A stretch of 57,519 bases of DNA from positions 1 through 57,519 of the forward strand of contig CAMIYN010000005.1 in assembly GCA_946403075.1 (NCBI GenBank), given 5' to 3'. A model generated the notes under the pieces. The model was not told where the DNA came from, made no database searches, and saw only the letters and a program-made list of their open reading frames with translations. Position 1 is the first letter of the stretch. Every line of letters begins with the position of its first letter. Origin of the DNA: an uncultured Lachnospiraceae bacterium (GTDB lineage Bacteria > Bacillota > Clostridia > Lachnospirales > Lachnospiraceae). The translations under genes and the position numbers were made by a program. Below, in pieces: positions 1-15,300 of this stretch.

Positions 1-67
1 ATGTATACTATCCCCTTAGACTATTTGTATACCATGTTAGTCTTTACAAAAGGTTCGCCCCTACATT
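1..67. repeat. Inverted repeat shared with the other end of the window
   Basis: The first 67 bases match the reverse complement of 57453-57519 at 66 of 67 positions. Bases 1-55 are identical, position 56 differs (C against T), and 57-67 match again. Inside it lies one copy of the GC-rich element read on the minus strand (GTAGGGGCGAACC). An exact 55-base match that stops at a mismatch is what a de Bruijn assembler with k=55 leaves at a shared graph node, so this is probably an interspersed repeat where the contig broke rather than a telomere. That is inference. Confidence 0.85.
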
Positions 68-345
68 TTCCATTTCGTATCTACTTTCTAACTCTACTAT
101 CTTGCTATGGGCTCGCGATGCTTCGCCACTACATTGTTTTTCGTTCGTCCCTACGGATAACACTACTGTCTTGTTGCGGGCTCCCAATGGTTCGCCCCTA
201 CAATTTTTTTCGGGTTCGACCCTATTTTTTTGGGTTCACACCTGTGACTAACTCCACTTTCTTGCTATGGGCTCGCGATGCTTCGCCCCTACCTTTTCCA
301 GTTCGCACCTACTTTTTTCGTTTGTCTCTATGTTTTTTTGTTCAT
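50..345 (-). repeat. Cluster of degenerate REP-like GC-rich repeats
   Basis: Several copies of a short GC-rich element, on the minus strand GTAGGGGCGAAGC followed by ATCGCGAGCCCA, are packed into about 300 bases. A 27-base word at 101-127 recurs exactly at 261-287, with a diverged third copy at 170-196. Shorter pieces (TTCGCCCCTAC, TTCGTCCCTAC, TTCGCACCTAC) lie between them. The block begins right after the stop of the giant gene. Related copies occur at 55981-56005 and 57424-57468. No credible gene is seen in 1-347. Such elements resemble the REP/MITE-like repeats of other bacterial genomes; mobility is not shown. Confidence 0.75.
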
Positions 346-347
346 CC

Positions 348-3300
348 CTATGGCAATGGTAAACCATAATTATAAACTACACCATCTTTTGATCTCAAAG
401 TTCCATCACTTCCAAATACATAAGTTGAACCATCTATTATTCTCTCTCCTGTCTGCACCGTTCCTATGTTTGCACCTTTCTCTTCGAGATAATATATGTA
501 TCCATTATATTGTGTGAGTCCTGTTTGCATATTCCCTTTACTATCAAATATATAATCATAATATCCACCATTTGATTCTAATCTTCTATATGTGTTTGTG
601 AGAGGTAGAACTTGTCCCATTTGGTTTGTTTCAAGGTATTGCCACCCATCTGTTTGTGTATTTTGTACCCATCCTGTTCTATTTGCAGCCTCATTTACTT
701 GTGCAACGAGAACTCCTTGATTGTTAAATAAATATGAAACTCTACCCGAAGTATCTTTGTCATAAGCCAATGCTCCTCTTCTGCCACCTGATTCTAACAT
801 ATAATAACTATTTCCTTTATATGTAATATTACCAGTCATCATATATCCATTTGCATCAAACATAAAATAATCTTCGCTATCTTGTCCATATATTCTAAAC
901 ATATCACCAGCCAAATACTCATTAGGTTGCGAACCGTGTGTATTCTTTTGATATCTCCATCTATCTGTATTTGGTTCATAAACCCACATACCACCTGCTT
1001 TGCATTCAACAGTTTCTCCATCTTTTATTAAAGCTCCTGTTGTAGTGTCAAAGTTATACATCCTTCCATTTATATTTACCGTTCCTTTTGCGATAGCTCC
1101 TTTGTTTAGAGAAGTGCTAAGTAAATAATAGATTTCACCATTTGCTTCTGTGAATCCTGTCTTCATATATCCTTCCTTGTCAAACTCAAAAATCTGTTCT
1201 CCATCATTCCATCCAATCCTATAAAATCCATCAGCAAGATATAATACAGAAGCATCTGTTTCAAATGAATAATTATTTATACTATATGTGTTTCCATTAT
1301 TAAAGAAATCGTTATTATTCGTAAATATGTTATTTAGATTTGCAGCATATTGCCATTTATCTATTGTATCTCTATAAACCCAAGTTCCCTGATTATACAA
1401 AGTCTGATCTGTTAGTGGCCCTTGCACTGCAGGTTGTTGATTTAATGAATTTAATGCACCAGCACCTGAAGTTCCACCTCGGCTGCTACCACCTCCAGGG
1501 TTATTAGAGTTTCCTGAGTTATTGTTTGTGTTTGTTCTACTCCATATTGCATACAAGAATATTGTATCATCATCTGTAAGACCTGTTTGGTAAGTTTGTA
1601 AAGCAAAGCTTGTCCCATTGCCATTTGCCTCTGTATTATATGAACTTATATAAGTATTTGCCGAATCTGGATTAAATACTTGAGTTAGTGTAAATGCTTC
1701 TCCATGTGTTGCTATGACAACCGATTGTGTTGCACCTGTAGCTGTTTTTCCACCACCATTAGCATCGAAAGTTATTGTATAAGGTAAACCTTTCCATGTT
1801 GGTGTAAGTTTTACTTCTGAGTTTCCATACTTCGTCAAATTCCTAACTCTTGCAGTTCCATCGCTTTCAAGCTTTATTAGTTCTGTATTATCTCCACCTA
1901 ATGTTGTTCCATCATCTGCTGTTATAGAAGATACTTTCCAGCCAGCAAGTTCATATCCTCTTCTTGTATATAAATTTGCTGGAATAATATATTCAGAGTC
2001 ATAGTTTGCATTTATTGGTGTAATATCTCCTGACACAACAACACCTGAATCATTACTTTCAAATCCAACTTTATAAGATATTGGACTCCAATTTCCATAC
2101 AATTGTTTTTCTTCCCCAGCATTAGGTCTTAATTTTTCTACTATCTCATCCTCATAATATGCAACAGGTCCAGTTTGACTTTCCGCATATCCATTTAGAT
2201 TATACCCACCAAGTTTAAACTTATCCTTTGGTAGTCTTGCTCTATCATTGACATCTAATGGAAATGCAATATTGGAAGGTGAAGTCACATTTGTCCCAAA
2301 TTGACTTTGTGGAGCATTTCCTCTAATGTTTACAGTATATGGCTCATCATATATTGCTATAAGTTCTAATAGCACATCATTTAGATTTGCAATACTACTA
2401 AACGGGGTTCCTGGTGGTATCTTTAAAAGTTTTAAATCATCTGTAAATTCAACTGGTTGTGGTTGTTCCCCTTCCTTTGGTATAGTGTGCATTGTCGCTA
2501 TAATCCAATATTTAAATGGTCTTCCCTCACTATTAGCTATTTGACCTGCTGGGTCTGCTACTGCCACATTGTCTGCATCATCCATATTAATCTGTCCTAT
2601 TCCATTGTGCCCTGGATGATATATTACATTTATATTATTTTTTAACCACACTGCTGTTAAAGTAACGATAGAATTACTAAATGTTGATAAATTTGCATAG
2701 TAATATATATCACCACTTGTATCGTTTTCTGGAGGTATGCTTACTGTAGCTCGTCTAAATTGAGTTGCCTCTTCCCCATTCTCTTTAATAATTTTCGTCA
2801 CTAACAAATATTGTATTTTATTATTTTCAAGCGAACAAGTAATGTCTGGCAATGGATATCTCGTTCCATAAGCATTATTTTCATTAAATACTACTTTTGG
2901 ATTTTCTACTGCACTTTCTACACCCTTATCAAAAACTACTTTATAAGTATTTCCTCTCCACATAAGTTTTATTTCATATTGTCCATATTTTACTGGACAC
3001 AATTTTTCAACTATCTCATTTTGCTCAAATACTCTATTTGAACCATCTCCTGCAACATAACTATTAAGTGTATATCCTTCCATTGTAAAGTTTGGAAATT
3101 CTAATCTTTCTCTGTCATTTACATAAATTTCTTGCCTATACCCTGCTGGAATTACTACATTTTCGATCCCATTAATTGACTCTGGAACATTTGTATTAAC
3201 TATAATCTCATAAGGTGAGTTATATATTTTTAATAATTTTACCTCATCGCCATCATTCCTTATTACTGAACCTGCTGCAATTTGCTCGTCCAAATTTGGA

Positions 3301-6300
3301 TCAATCTTTAATAATTTTTCTTCATCTGTTAAGTCATATGGTGTGTCTGAACCATATGGTGTTATACTCTTTATAATATAATATAAGAAATCATCTCCTT
3401 CTGCATTTGATGAACCATTTCTTCCTGGTCTTGGTATCCACTGATCATCATCCCCTTTAACATCAATTGGATCCATCGCCTCTTCATTAGTATTTGGATT
3501 ATCTCCAAGGTCGAAACTTATTTTTCCTTCAAGTTTTCTCCATATTGCATATAATGTGATTATGTCATTATTTCTATTACCAAGTCCATAGACAACTTCT
3601 TCATCAACGAAAGCATACTCTGTTGCAGTTGCTGATGTTGCCCATCCAACAAAGCTTGCTCCTCTTGAAGTGTAAGTATTTTTATCCAATGCTCTTGCTT
3701 CTGCTCCTACATACTCACTATCTGGCATAGAAGTCGTAGATGTCAATGTATATCCATTTAAAATATTTGGTTCATACTTGATTGTATATTTAAGCCCAGA
3801 CCAAAGAGCTTTTAAAGTTACCGTTGCATTTTCATATGTAGTTAAATTAATAAATGTTTGATTTTGTCCAGTATATAACAGCTTTCTTTCCATATCTCTA
3901 AAAGGAACATATGTCCCATCTTCTTTAACAATTTTTTCAACTACCCAACCTACAAATGTTCTTCCTTGATTATAGTAATAATTTGTTGGCACATTATATG
4001 ATGTGTTAAATGCACATTTGCGAAGTATTTGTGGTGAATTTGAATCCATACTTAATGGGTTTGAAACAGCAACATCCCCTGGAATATAATTTATGTAGTA
4101 ATAAACTGGTTCATATTGTGCATATAAATTAAATGTTGCACCTTTTGCACCTGCAAGTTTTTCTACTATATCTCCAAGTTTATATCTTGTTCCTGCTCCT
4201 GACACATATTCGTTATTAAATCTATATCCACCACTTGTTTTATATACACTCGCCGTTGAAAGTCTTGCTCTATCATTTACATATATTTTTTGAACATAAT
4301 CTGTCGTTGGTTCAACAGAAAATGGCCTCATATTTCCATTTTCATCTCTATCTCCTTTGTATACTACATCATATGGCTCATTATATATTTTTAATAATGT
4401 TATTTCATCTCCATTGTCTCTCAAGTAGTCTTTCAAATTATCTCCGGGATAAATCTTTACCAATTTCTCTTCATCAGTTAATTCATATGCATCATCAGCT
4501 GAACCACCCTTTGGTCTTATATCTTTTATTATATAATATAAGAAATCATCACCACTATCATTTTGTACTTCTCCTGGATGTTTAACTGGTTCACCTATAT
4601 CTTGCTCATCCATTATGTCGTTACTATTATGTCCTGGATCAAATTTAATTGTCCCTCTGCTCTTTTTCCATACAGCATATAAAACTAATTCATATCCTTC
4701 TTCATATCCATATGGCATTCCATAAATTTGATCACCAACTAAAAACTCTGCTTCTTCTGCATTTGAATCAACAGCCCATCCCTCAAAATAGTATTCATTC
4801 ACATTCCAAATACTATTAGGTACAGGTTTTTTCTCATTATTTATGATTGAATTACATACCATATTGAGAGATTCAATTTCATCATTTGGATTGTCCACTG
4901 TTGCACCTTCTGGGAAATTTGGTCTAAAGCTAACTCTATATTGCACTCCATTCCATATTGCTTTCAGTGTAACAGTTGCTTTATCATAATAAGTTAAATT
5001 TATAAAAGAACCTCCATCTGAAATCACTGTTCGGTTAAAGTCTTTATAACTAAGACTTGCTCCATTTGCTTTTGTCACTGCATCTTGAACCCAATATGCA
5101 AAGGACTTACCTGGTGCATTATAGCTATTCCTTGGGACAGTGGTTGAAACATTATATTTTGCTACTGGTGTTGGTAATAATGGAGGATCCATACTTTCTG
5201 GATTTGTAACACCTGTTATACTTGATCTAAATTTTAAATAATATTCATTTGGGTCATATTGTGCATCCATCCCATAAGTTCCACCTTTATTAGGAACAAG
5301 TTTTTCTACTATATCTCCTATCTTGTATGTCTTGTTTGCTGCATCAACAAATGTATTTGCAAATTGATAGCCATCAAGTGCATAACTTACACTTCCTATT
5401 CTCTGTCTATCATTTACATATATCTTTTGTATGATTTCAGATGGCGACCCTAAAATTTCATTTCCATTTGAGTCTAACTGTTTTCCACCTTTTAACTTTA
5501 AATCATATGGCTCATCATATATTTTAATTAAAGTTACAACATCTCCATCTTCCCTAAGTAGTGATGCAACTCTTGTGTCCTTTTGAACTGGATCAATTTT
5601 CAGTAAAAGCTCGTCATCTGTCAAATCATAAGGCTCAGGATTAGGGTTTTCTGCTGTTGCCATTGGTTTTATATCTTTTATAATATAATACAAGAAATTA
5701 TCATTTTGACTATTTGACAATCTATTTGGCGATGGTATTCTATCATTTACACTATCTGCATATATAGGATCTTGTCTATCATCACTTCTTGGCAAATGTC
5801 CTAAGTCAAATTGCACTACTCCAGTTTTCTTTTGCCATATAGCATATAAAGTTATTGTCTCGTTTTCAGCTTTTGCAAGAGCAAAAACCACTTCTTCATC
5901 TTTATACAAAATGCTATCTGTAGCTTTTTCAGTATTCCACCCTTTAAATGAAAGCCCATTTGCTACAAAAGAATTACTTGCAAGTTTTACTTCCTCACCA
6001 CCTGTAACTTTTGTTGGCTGCATCAATGCCTTTTGTGCTTCTGCATCAGTCAACACAAATCCATCTGGCAAGTTTTCATCATAAGCTATGTAATACACCA
6101 AATCTGTCCATACTGCTTTTAAATATACAGTTGCTTCACTCATAGTTGTCAGGTTATTAAATGGTTGATTTATATATATCTTCTTTCTATCAATTTGGTT
6201 ATTGATTAATTCTATTCCTTCTTTTGTCTCAATTTTATCTACTACAAAATATTCTACTCTTTTTGAATTATCATTATTGTAGTTAAATGGATTACTATTA

Positions 6301-9300
6301 ATAATTGGAGCAGGTTGTTGATTATATGCAATTATAACATATTCACCATCTACTATAACATTTGTAAAATAATTTTTTGTTGTATCAATATCTACTTCTT
6401 TTTGATTAATTACTTTATCACTTCCACCAAGTAATTTTACTTTATATGACACTTCGTCATAATTTGCTGTAATATTATAATCTCCATTTTCTACTTGACA
6501 CAATCCTCTAACAATTTGTCCTATTTTATAAATAATATCTTCATCTTCCCCTTGATAAGTAAATGTTTCATTAAATGAAAATCCATCTGCCAATGTAAAA
6601 TATGATGGTTCTATTCTCTCTCTATCGTTTATATATATTACTTGCCTTTCTATTGTCTCACCATTTGCTAATTTTCCATAAACTTGCACTCCATTTATTT
6701 CTTTCTCTCCTCCAAGTTTATTTAAATAGTATGGCTCATCATATATCTTCATCAATGTTACAACATCCCCATCTGCCTTCATAAGACTACTTGCCAATAT
6801 ATCTTCATCTGCATTTGGATCTATTTTCATAAGGAGTTCATCCTCTGTTAACTCATAAGGTTCCCCATCTTTTGATACAATATTATCAATTATATAATAA
6901 AGGAAAGGTGCTTCACTCTGATTTTCTTGATACTCTTTTGAAGGTATAGGAATGACTGCATCTTCATCTATGCTTGTATCTATATCTTCTGTTATATCTC
7001 CAGGTTTTGGATTATGACCTGGATCGAATTTCACTATCCCTTTTGTGTTATACCATATAGCATACAAGTCAATCACATCATTTTCTCTATTTGCCATATC
7101 ATATACAACTTCACCATCTTTTATATAAACCTCTTTTGCAGTTGAATATGTTGCCCAACCTTTAAATGACAATCCACTAATTACAAACGAATTGCTTGCT
7201 ATTTTCTTCTTTTCGTTTTCTATAAAACTTTGATTTTCCATTGGCTTACTTGATGAATCAAGTGTATAACCAATTGGAACATTTGCATTAAATCTCAAGG
7301 AATAGTTAACTCCACTCCACACTGACTTTAATACAACTCTCGCTCCTTCTACATTTGTCAAATTAAATACTCCTTGCCTTGCTCCATAAACTTTTCTCTC
7401 TGCATTAGGCATTATTTTAACTTCGCCATTAGGATACTCTATTCTCTCTTGGACATGTTCAAGAAATGTATGATTTGGATAAATAAATGAATTTCCAGAT
7501 AATCTCTTTATAGAGTTATATGGAACTCTTGTTGTGTCTGGCATTGTGTTTGATATTGCTGTGCTTCCTTTTTCATAGCCTATATTGTATTCAATTGGTT
7601 TATATTGTGCTGTTACTTCATATTCTCCACCTTTTACACTTGCAAGTTTTTCCACTATTTGCCCTGTATGTATTATTGTATTATCTTCTGCTTTAAACTT
7701 ATTATCAAAATTATATCCACTCAAAACATAACTTGGTGTTATTATTCTCTGTCTATCATTAACATATATGCTTTGTCTTATCTCATTAGGACTTGCCAAT
7801 CTAGTCTCTGTTGAATACTCTGGTTCATATTGATTATTATATGATACTATATCCTTTACTTCTCCACCTCTCATTATGACATCATAAGGCTCATTGTATA
7901 TTTTTATAAGTTTTACTGTATCGCCATTATTTCTCAATAAAGAGTTAGACTCTATATCATCCTGTGGATCAATTTTTAAAAGTTTTTCTTCATCTGTTAA
8001 TTCATAAGGTTCTGGATTTGGATTTTCATCTGTTGCAGCTGGCCTTATCTCCTCTATTATGTAATATAGAAAATCATCTCCATCATTATTTCTGTTCTCG
8101 TTAGGTCTTGGTATTATTTTTACTTCATCAGTATTTATTGGTCCCAATGTCTCTCCAGGAACTGGGTTATGTCCCATATCAAACTCTATCGTTCCTGTCT
8201 TGTCTATCCACATAGCATATAAATCTATTTCATCGTTTTCTCTCGTAGCAAGTCCATAGACTACTTCTTCATCTTCAAACATATAATCATCATTTGTTGG
8301 ACTTAAACTCCACCCTACAAAACTTTTCCCTTTGATTTCATACTCATTTTTTCTAAGTGCCACTCCATCATTACTTGTAACACTTTGTGGTTCCATTGTT
8401 ATTTGATGTAGCAATGTTGACCCATTTGGCACATTTGGATTAAAATATATCTTATAATTATTGTTTCTCCACACTGCCTTTAATGTAACAGTAGCTGATG
8501 CAATATTTATCAAATTTTTAAATGTGGCTGGATAAGGATTTACTTTTTTTCTTGTAAATTCTTTTGATTTTAACTTTGTTCCATCTTCAAGTTCTATTTT
8601 ATCAACCACCCAATACTCAAAAGGATGATTTGTCCATCTATAATTTACTACTGCTGGTTGTGCTGACATATCAAATGCATATTTAGCTTTATTGTTTACC
8701 ATCTTGTTTTGTTCTTCTTCTGTAAAATCTGTATTGCCAGCATTATACTCTACATAATATTCTACAGGATCATAAGTTGCATCCATCGTGTATGACAATC
8801 CTGAAGTATATACTCCACCTTCTTCTGGCACAAGCTTTTCTACTATTTGTCCTACTTTATATTCGATTACAGAATTATTCATAGTTTTTGTAATAAATTT
8901 TTTGTTGAACTTATAGCCTGTCTCCATTTTAAATTGTGGGTCAATTAATCTAATTCTATCATTAACATAAGTAGTTTGTTCACATCTTTCTGGTGTAGCT
9001 ATATGAACAACTCCCTCGCTATCTTCTTTTTGTCCTCCCACCATATAAATTGTATATGGTTCATCATATATTTTTATAAGTGTTACAGTATCTCCATTAT
9101 TTCTCAGGAGAGTTGAAGCCTCTACTTCATCAATTCTTGGGTCTATTTTTAATAGTTTTTCTTCATCGGTTAATTCATAAGCATCATCGGTTGTGCCACC
9201 ATAAGGAACTATGTCTCTAATTATGTAATATAAAAATGGTTTTTCATCATTATTTTCCAACTCATTTGGATTAGGAATCATTGTAGCTTCGCCTGTTCCC

Positions 9301-12300
9301 GTGTCTATGACTTCAGGTGGCTCTTCTGTTGGTTTTGGATTATGTCCTAAATCAAAATCAATAAACCCTCCAATTTTTTCCCACACTGCATAAAAATCTA
9401 TAACTGTATCTTTTTCATTTTTTGCCATCCCATACATTTCTTTACCAGATTCGTACATCACTTCATAACTTGATGGATTGGTAGTCCATCCTTTAAATGT
9501 AAATCCTGGAACTATATAATAATCCTTACCATTTGGCATATAAAACGAATCTCCACCATTAATAGTTTGACTCTCTAATGTCCTACTGTTCTCGCTTAAT
9601 TGTGCACCATTTGGCACATTAGGATTATATCTTACAACATATGAAGTGTTGGACCATACGACCTTCAAAACAACTGTTGCTGATGCAATATTTGTCAAAT
9701 TGTAATAAGAAGCATTTTGTAGTATTTTCTTTCTCTCAAAGTCTTTTGGAGAAACAACAATATTATCTGCAGTAATTACCCCATCAACTACATAATACCT
9801 AGGTGTGTGTCCAGCCCAGCTATAGATATTTGTTGGAGCATAATAAGTTGTATCATATCTTTTCGCATTTGGATCATTCATTTGATATTTTACTATATAT
9901 TCCCCATTTGCATCTAAATCATCTGAACCTCTATCATATTTTATAAAATATCTATTTGGATAATAATTAGCAACAACTTGATATGTCATTCCTTTTTGAG
10001 GAACAAGTTTCTCAACTATGTCATTATACACTCTATAAGTTTTTGTTCCATCTGTATCTGTAAATGTACCATCATAGTTATATGCTTCCATAACAAAATT
10101 AACATCCGTTATATTCTCTGATTCATCATACCCAAATCTTTCTCTATCATTTACATAAATAGTTTGTCTAACTTCTGCTGGGGTTCCGATCAGCTCTTTG
10201 CCATCAAGACTTGTTTTTCTTCCTCCTTTTAATAATAAAGTATATGGCTCATTATAAATTTTTAATAACTCAATAGTATCCCCTTCTTCTCTTAAAAATG
10301 TTGATGCAGATTCTCCAGGATATATTTTTGCAAGCTTTTCATCATCTGTTAACTCATAAGCTGTATCAGAGTCTTTTGGTGTTATGCTTTTAATAATATA
10401 ATACAAAAAGTCATCATTATTTCTATTTGTTTGTTCTGGTGGATTAGGAACCAAAGTATCTTCTGTGCTCTTTATTGGAACATCTTCCATTACATCATTT
10501 ATTTTAGGTTCATGGCCTACATCAAATTTCATATTTCCTGATGTAAATCCCCATACAGCATAGAATATAAACAAATCTCCATTTTCATTTCCAAGTGCTA
10601 TAATCTCTTCTTCGTCTTCATAGTCTATAGTTGTAGCATCACTTTTAGTTGCCCATCCAAGAAAACTTAATCCTTTTATTTTATACTCATTAGGAATCAA
10701 TGTTTTCTTTTCTGCTCCTGCAAAAGACATTGTTGCCATTCTTATATCTTCTGTCAAAGCATATCCCGTAGGGACATTTGGATCAAAACCTATATAATAT
10801 TTAAGTTCCTTCCACATTGCCCTTAAAGTAACAACTGCACCATCTACATAAGTTAAATTAATTGCTTGCGAATTATTTTCTATTCTTTGATTAATTTTAT
10901 CACTAAATATCTCTTTCCCATCTTTTGTTACTTTTGAAACAAGGAAACAATCAATCGTATAACCATCATCTGTCCAAAATTGATTTGCTATTGTTGGTGT
11001 TTTTTCATCGTAGTTAATATTTATAAGTCCTGCCATTACATTTCTATCTCTAACTGTCTCTGTTCCAGGATCAAAAACTATATTATATTTTATACTTTTA
11101 TGTCTTGCTTTAAAGTCTACTGTGGTGTCTCTTTGAATTGCCAATTTTTCTACTATTTCACCTTTTTGATAAACTCCGCCTTGGTAATCAAATTCTTCGT
11201 TAAATATATATCCACCATCCCATGTAAACTTTACATCTAAGTTTTCATCTTTGTCTACACCAAGTCGTTCTCTATCATTTACATATATATATTGCACATA
11301 TTCTTCAGGGGTTGGCACCCATTTTACACCATCTTCGCTTGTGATTTTATCTGCTGTGAACTTTACCTTGTATGGTTCATTATATATTTTAAGTAGATTA
11401 ACCGTGTCTCCTGGATTTTTTATAAAACTCCCCAATGCAATCTCTTTGTTTGGATCTATCTTTAATAATTTTTCATCATCTGTTAATTCATAAGGCTCTC
11501 CTTCACTGTCTACAATACTATCTATTATATAGTATAAGAAATCAGAAGTTGGTTCTACATTTGCATTACTTCCATACTCAGGAATTGGAACATATGCATC
11601 TTTATCAATATCATATGTTTTTTCTACATCTCCATCTTGTGGGTTATGTCCTGGTTTTATGACTGCTTTTCCATCTATAGCATCCCATATTCCATAAAAA
11701 ACTATTGTTTCTCTCTCTCTTGACATAAGCCCATATATTAAATCGCCCTCTACATAGTCTACTTGTTCACTTTTTGAATCATGTATGCTCCATCCTTTAA
11801 AGGACAAACCATTTGCCTCCCATACATTAGCTGGAACTTGTTTTATTTCTCCACCTCTAACAAATATTTGTGGCATAGTTGCAAGAGGATTGTTTAATGT
11901 GTATCCTTTTGGTAAATTTGCATCAAACACTATTTTATAAGTTGTTGAATCATCTTCTTCTAAATCTGCTTCCCATACTGCTCTCAATATAACTCTTGCC
12001 TTACTTACTGTTGCAATGTTTTTAACTATAGTGCTTGCATCACCAACTTGAGGGATACTATATGTTGCTCTCTCTGTTGTTTTATATTCATAATAACTTC
12101 CATCTTGATACACCATTCTATCTTTTATCCAATAGACCGCATGATGGTTTGGATAATAATATGCAATGTCACGAAGTTTTACATCTTCATCGTAGTTTGC
12201 TGTAGTATCATCCATATTGTCTCCCATAACAACATTCAGCCCTCTGTCATATCTTATGTAGTATTGAACTGGCTTAAATTGTGCTTGCAAGAAAACAGCA

Positions 12301-15300
12301 TCATTTGGCACATTTGTCAAATTACCTATTACATCACCTGTATAAAATTCTAAAGAATCATCCCTTGCATGTCTATACAAATTTATAAATTCATATGCAT
12401 CCATCTTAAATGTGAATTCAGGCACAACAGTCGTATCGTTTATATAAATTTGTATTTCATACTGCCCACTAGGTGGTATGATTACATCGTGAACTCTATG
12501 ATCTGAATCTTCCCTTGCACTGGCTTGAAAAAACACCTTATATGACACATTATATATTTTTATCAAAGTTAAAACATCACCTTTTTTCCTAAATAGCAAC
12601 GAGGCATCATCTCCTGGGTGGACAATTTTTAATTTTTCCTCTCTTGTCAATTCATATTGTTCGTTATTTGAGTTTTTTATCTCATATATCTTATAATACA
12701 AAAATTCATGACTATGCCTATTATACACTTCTGCAGGTTCACGAACTAATCCCTCTATTGTCGTATCTTGGTCTGGCATAACTTCTGTTTGGATTGGGTC
12801 ATAGCCCAAGTTATACTTTATTGTTCCTGTTCTCTTTTCCCACACTGCATACAGATAAACAGTTGTCTCTAATCCATTGCTAAAAGCATATACTACATCG
12901 TTTGGATAATAACTTGGTTTTGTCGCATTTTTATCCTTAGACCAACCAAGGAAAGTATATCCATCAATCACAAAATTATTTTCTGCCAAAACTATGTCTT
13001 CATAATTTTCTATATTGGTTTTTCCTTCAACTTCTCCTGTTACTACCGTTCCTTCTGGTTCATTTGCCTCATATATCAAATTATATGTAAACCCTCTCCA
13101 CACAGGTCTTAATGTTACAGTTGCTCCGTCAACACCAGTTAAATTCATATATGTGTTTGTTATTTTTCTTTGGCTAGAAAAATCAAACTCTATATTTGAA
13201 CCATCTTTTGCGGTTATTTTATCGATAACAAAATACTGTACTATATGCCCTGTCCATACATACTGGTTTGAAAGATCATATACTTCATTATACTTTCTCT
13301 CAACAGTTTTTTCCATTGTGTTTATAACTCCACTCACTGTATCTGAACCCACAGGTCCACCTGGTATAAAATCTACATAATAAACTGAAATTTTGAATTG
13401 TGCAGTTAACCTAAATTGTTCTCCTGGCTCACTGCACAAACCTTTTACTATTTGCCCCGCTTCATAAGTAACTCCATTGTTTACAAATTTCCCAGAAAAA
13501 GAATATCCTCCATTTGTAATCAAATAACTTGGGGGAACCAATTGGTCTCTATCATTTATCTTGATATCTTGTAATTGTTCCTTTGGTGTTATTTCGTGTA
13601 TTATCCCATCTTTATCTACGATATCTTCTGCTGAATATACTACTTGATATTTTTCATTATATATCATTTGCAAGGTTACAATATATCCATTTTCTCTAAT
13701 TAATGATGCTGCATCATTTCCTGGATAAATCTTTTTTATCAGCTCTTGCTCTGTGAACTGTTCTTCTGTTATTATATTCCCTTGTCCATCTTGCATCGAC
13801 AATATTATATAGTGAGAAAATTCATAATTTCCTCTATTGTATTCATATATAGGTCTTGGTATTTCGTTTCTTTCATTATCTGGATCTACATACATAGGGT
13901 CTGGTGCTGCATTATCAAAAGCATTATGACCAGGATCAAAATTTATATATCCACCATTTTTTCTCCATATAGCATATAAAACAATTGTTTCATTATTTGA
14001 CCCAAGTGCAAAAACCGAATCCCCTATTCTATATGAAGGTATCGAATCATTGCTATTAAACCCAAAACCTACTAAAGTGTAACCATTTAATTCTATATTC
14101 CCTGTTATAACTTTTGTTTCCGATCCAGCAAATTCCAATGTCTCCATCGAACCTACGACTTTATCTTTCGCCGCCGCTGGAACATTGTTGTCAAAGACTA
14201 CTTTATATCCTGCATTTGGTCCATCCCAAACCGCCTTTAAATATATTGTTGCATTATCTATATTTATCAAATTACTATATTCTGTTTGGTTTGGATAAAA
14301 CACTTTTCTCTCTGATACAGCTATAGATTGATTATTAGCATCACGAATTTCATCTATTACAAAATAACTAAGTGTGTGATCTTCATATGCAAATTGATTA
14401 TTGGCTGTCGTTATAACTCTATATTTTTTATCATACTCTTTTTCTTCATCTACCATAGTTGGTGTATCTGGCACATTTGGATTACCTTTTTTATACTTTA
14501 TTTTATACTTATATGGTTCCCATGCGGCATAAAAATCTATTACATTGCTTCCTTCTTTTGGTGTCAAATCACCAACGAAATATCCATTTCCAGTATTTAT
14601 AATTTTGGTAGCATCACTACTTGTTGAATCTACCATCCAATATAAAAATTTATAATTCTCAAACTCATATTGTGCTGAATCTATGTATGGATTATTTCTC
14701 ATATCTACACGGATTGGATCCATTACCACATCTGTCACATAGTGTAGTCCATTTACATTTTTAGGAGGATTTGGATGAAAACGAGCTTCATATTCACCTA
14801 TAGTGTATAATGCTGAGTAATATGCTACTAGATTCAAATCTCTTATATTCTCATTTATAATAGACAAAAAACCACTATAACTTTGTCCTGGAAATATTAA
14901 TTCTCTATAGACTTTATAATCTATGTTTTCTTTTAATATAATCGCTCCTGTGCTATCAATATTCGTGCCTCCATATTCTTGAATTAGCTCTATTGGAATT
15001 CCTGCATCATTAGGAATTACTAATTTTGAAAAACGATATCCAGATACTATTTTTTCAGCATAACTAAACTCAGCTTCTGCTGGAGCAGTTATCATAGTTG
15101 TGAAACCTATTCTTTCATACTTTATATCACTCATTTCTTCAGTTGGCTTATTGTCAACAAATACTACGGTATAAATATCTTCTACCCATAATGCATATAG
15201 ATTAGTAATAGTTCCTGGTGCCCCAATATTAATTATTTCTCTTCTATCTTCATATGCAATAGCATCCTTTACTTCTTCTCCATATGTTTTAATTTCAACT

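Noticed and set aside
101-287. CRISPR array in the left repeat cluster
   Set aside because: Repeats are irregularly spaced (69 and 91 bases), diverged, and match dispersed copies elsewhere; no cas gene is nearby.
4235-4585. Plus-strand frames inside the giant gene (several over 100 codons)
   Set aside because: They recur in step with the super-repeats on the opposite strand and have His/Leu/Tyr-rich antisense composition; they are shadows.
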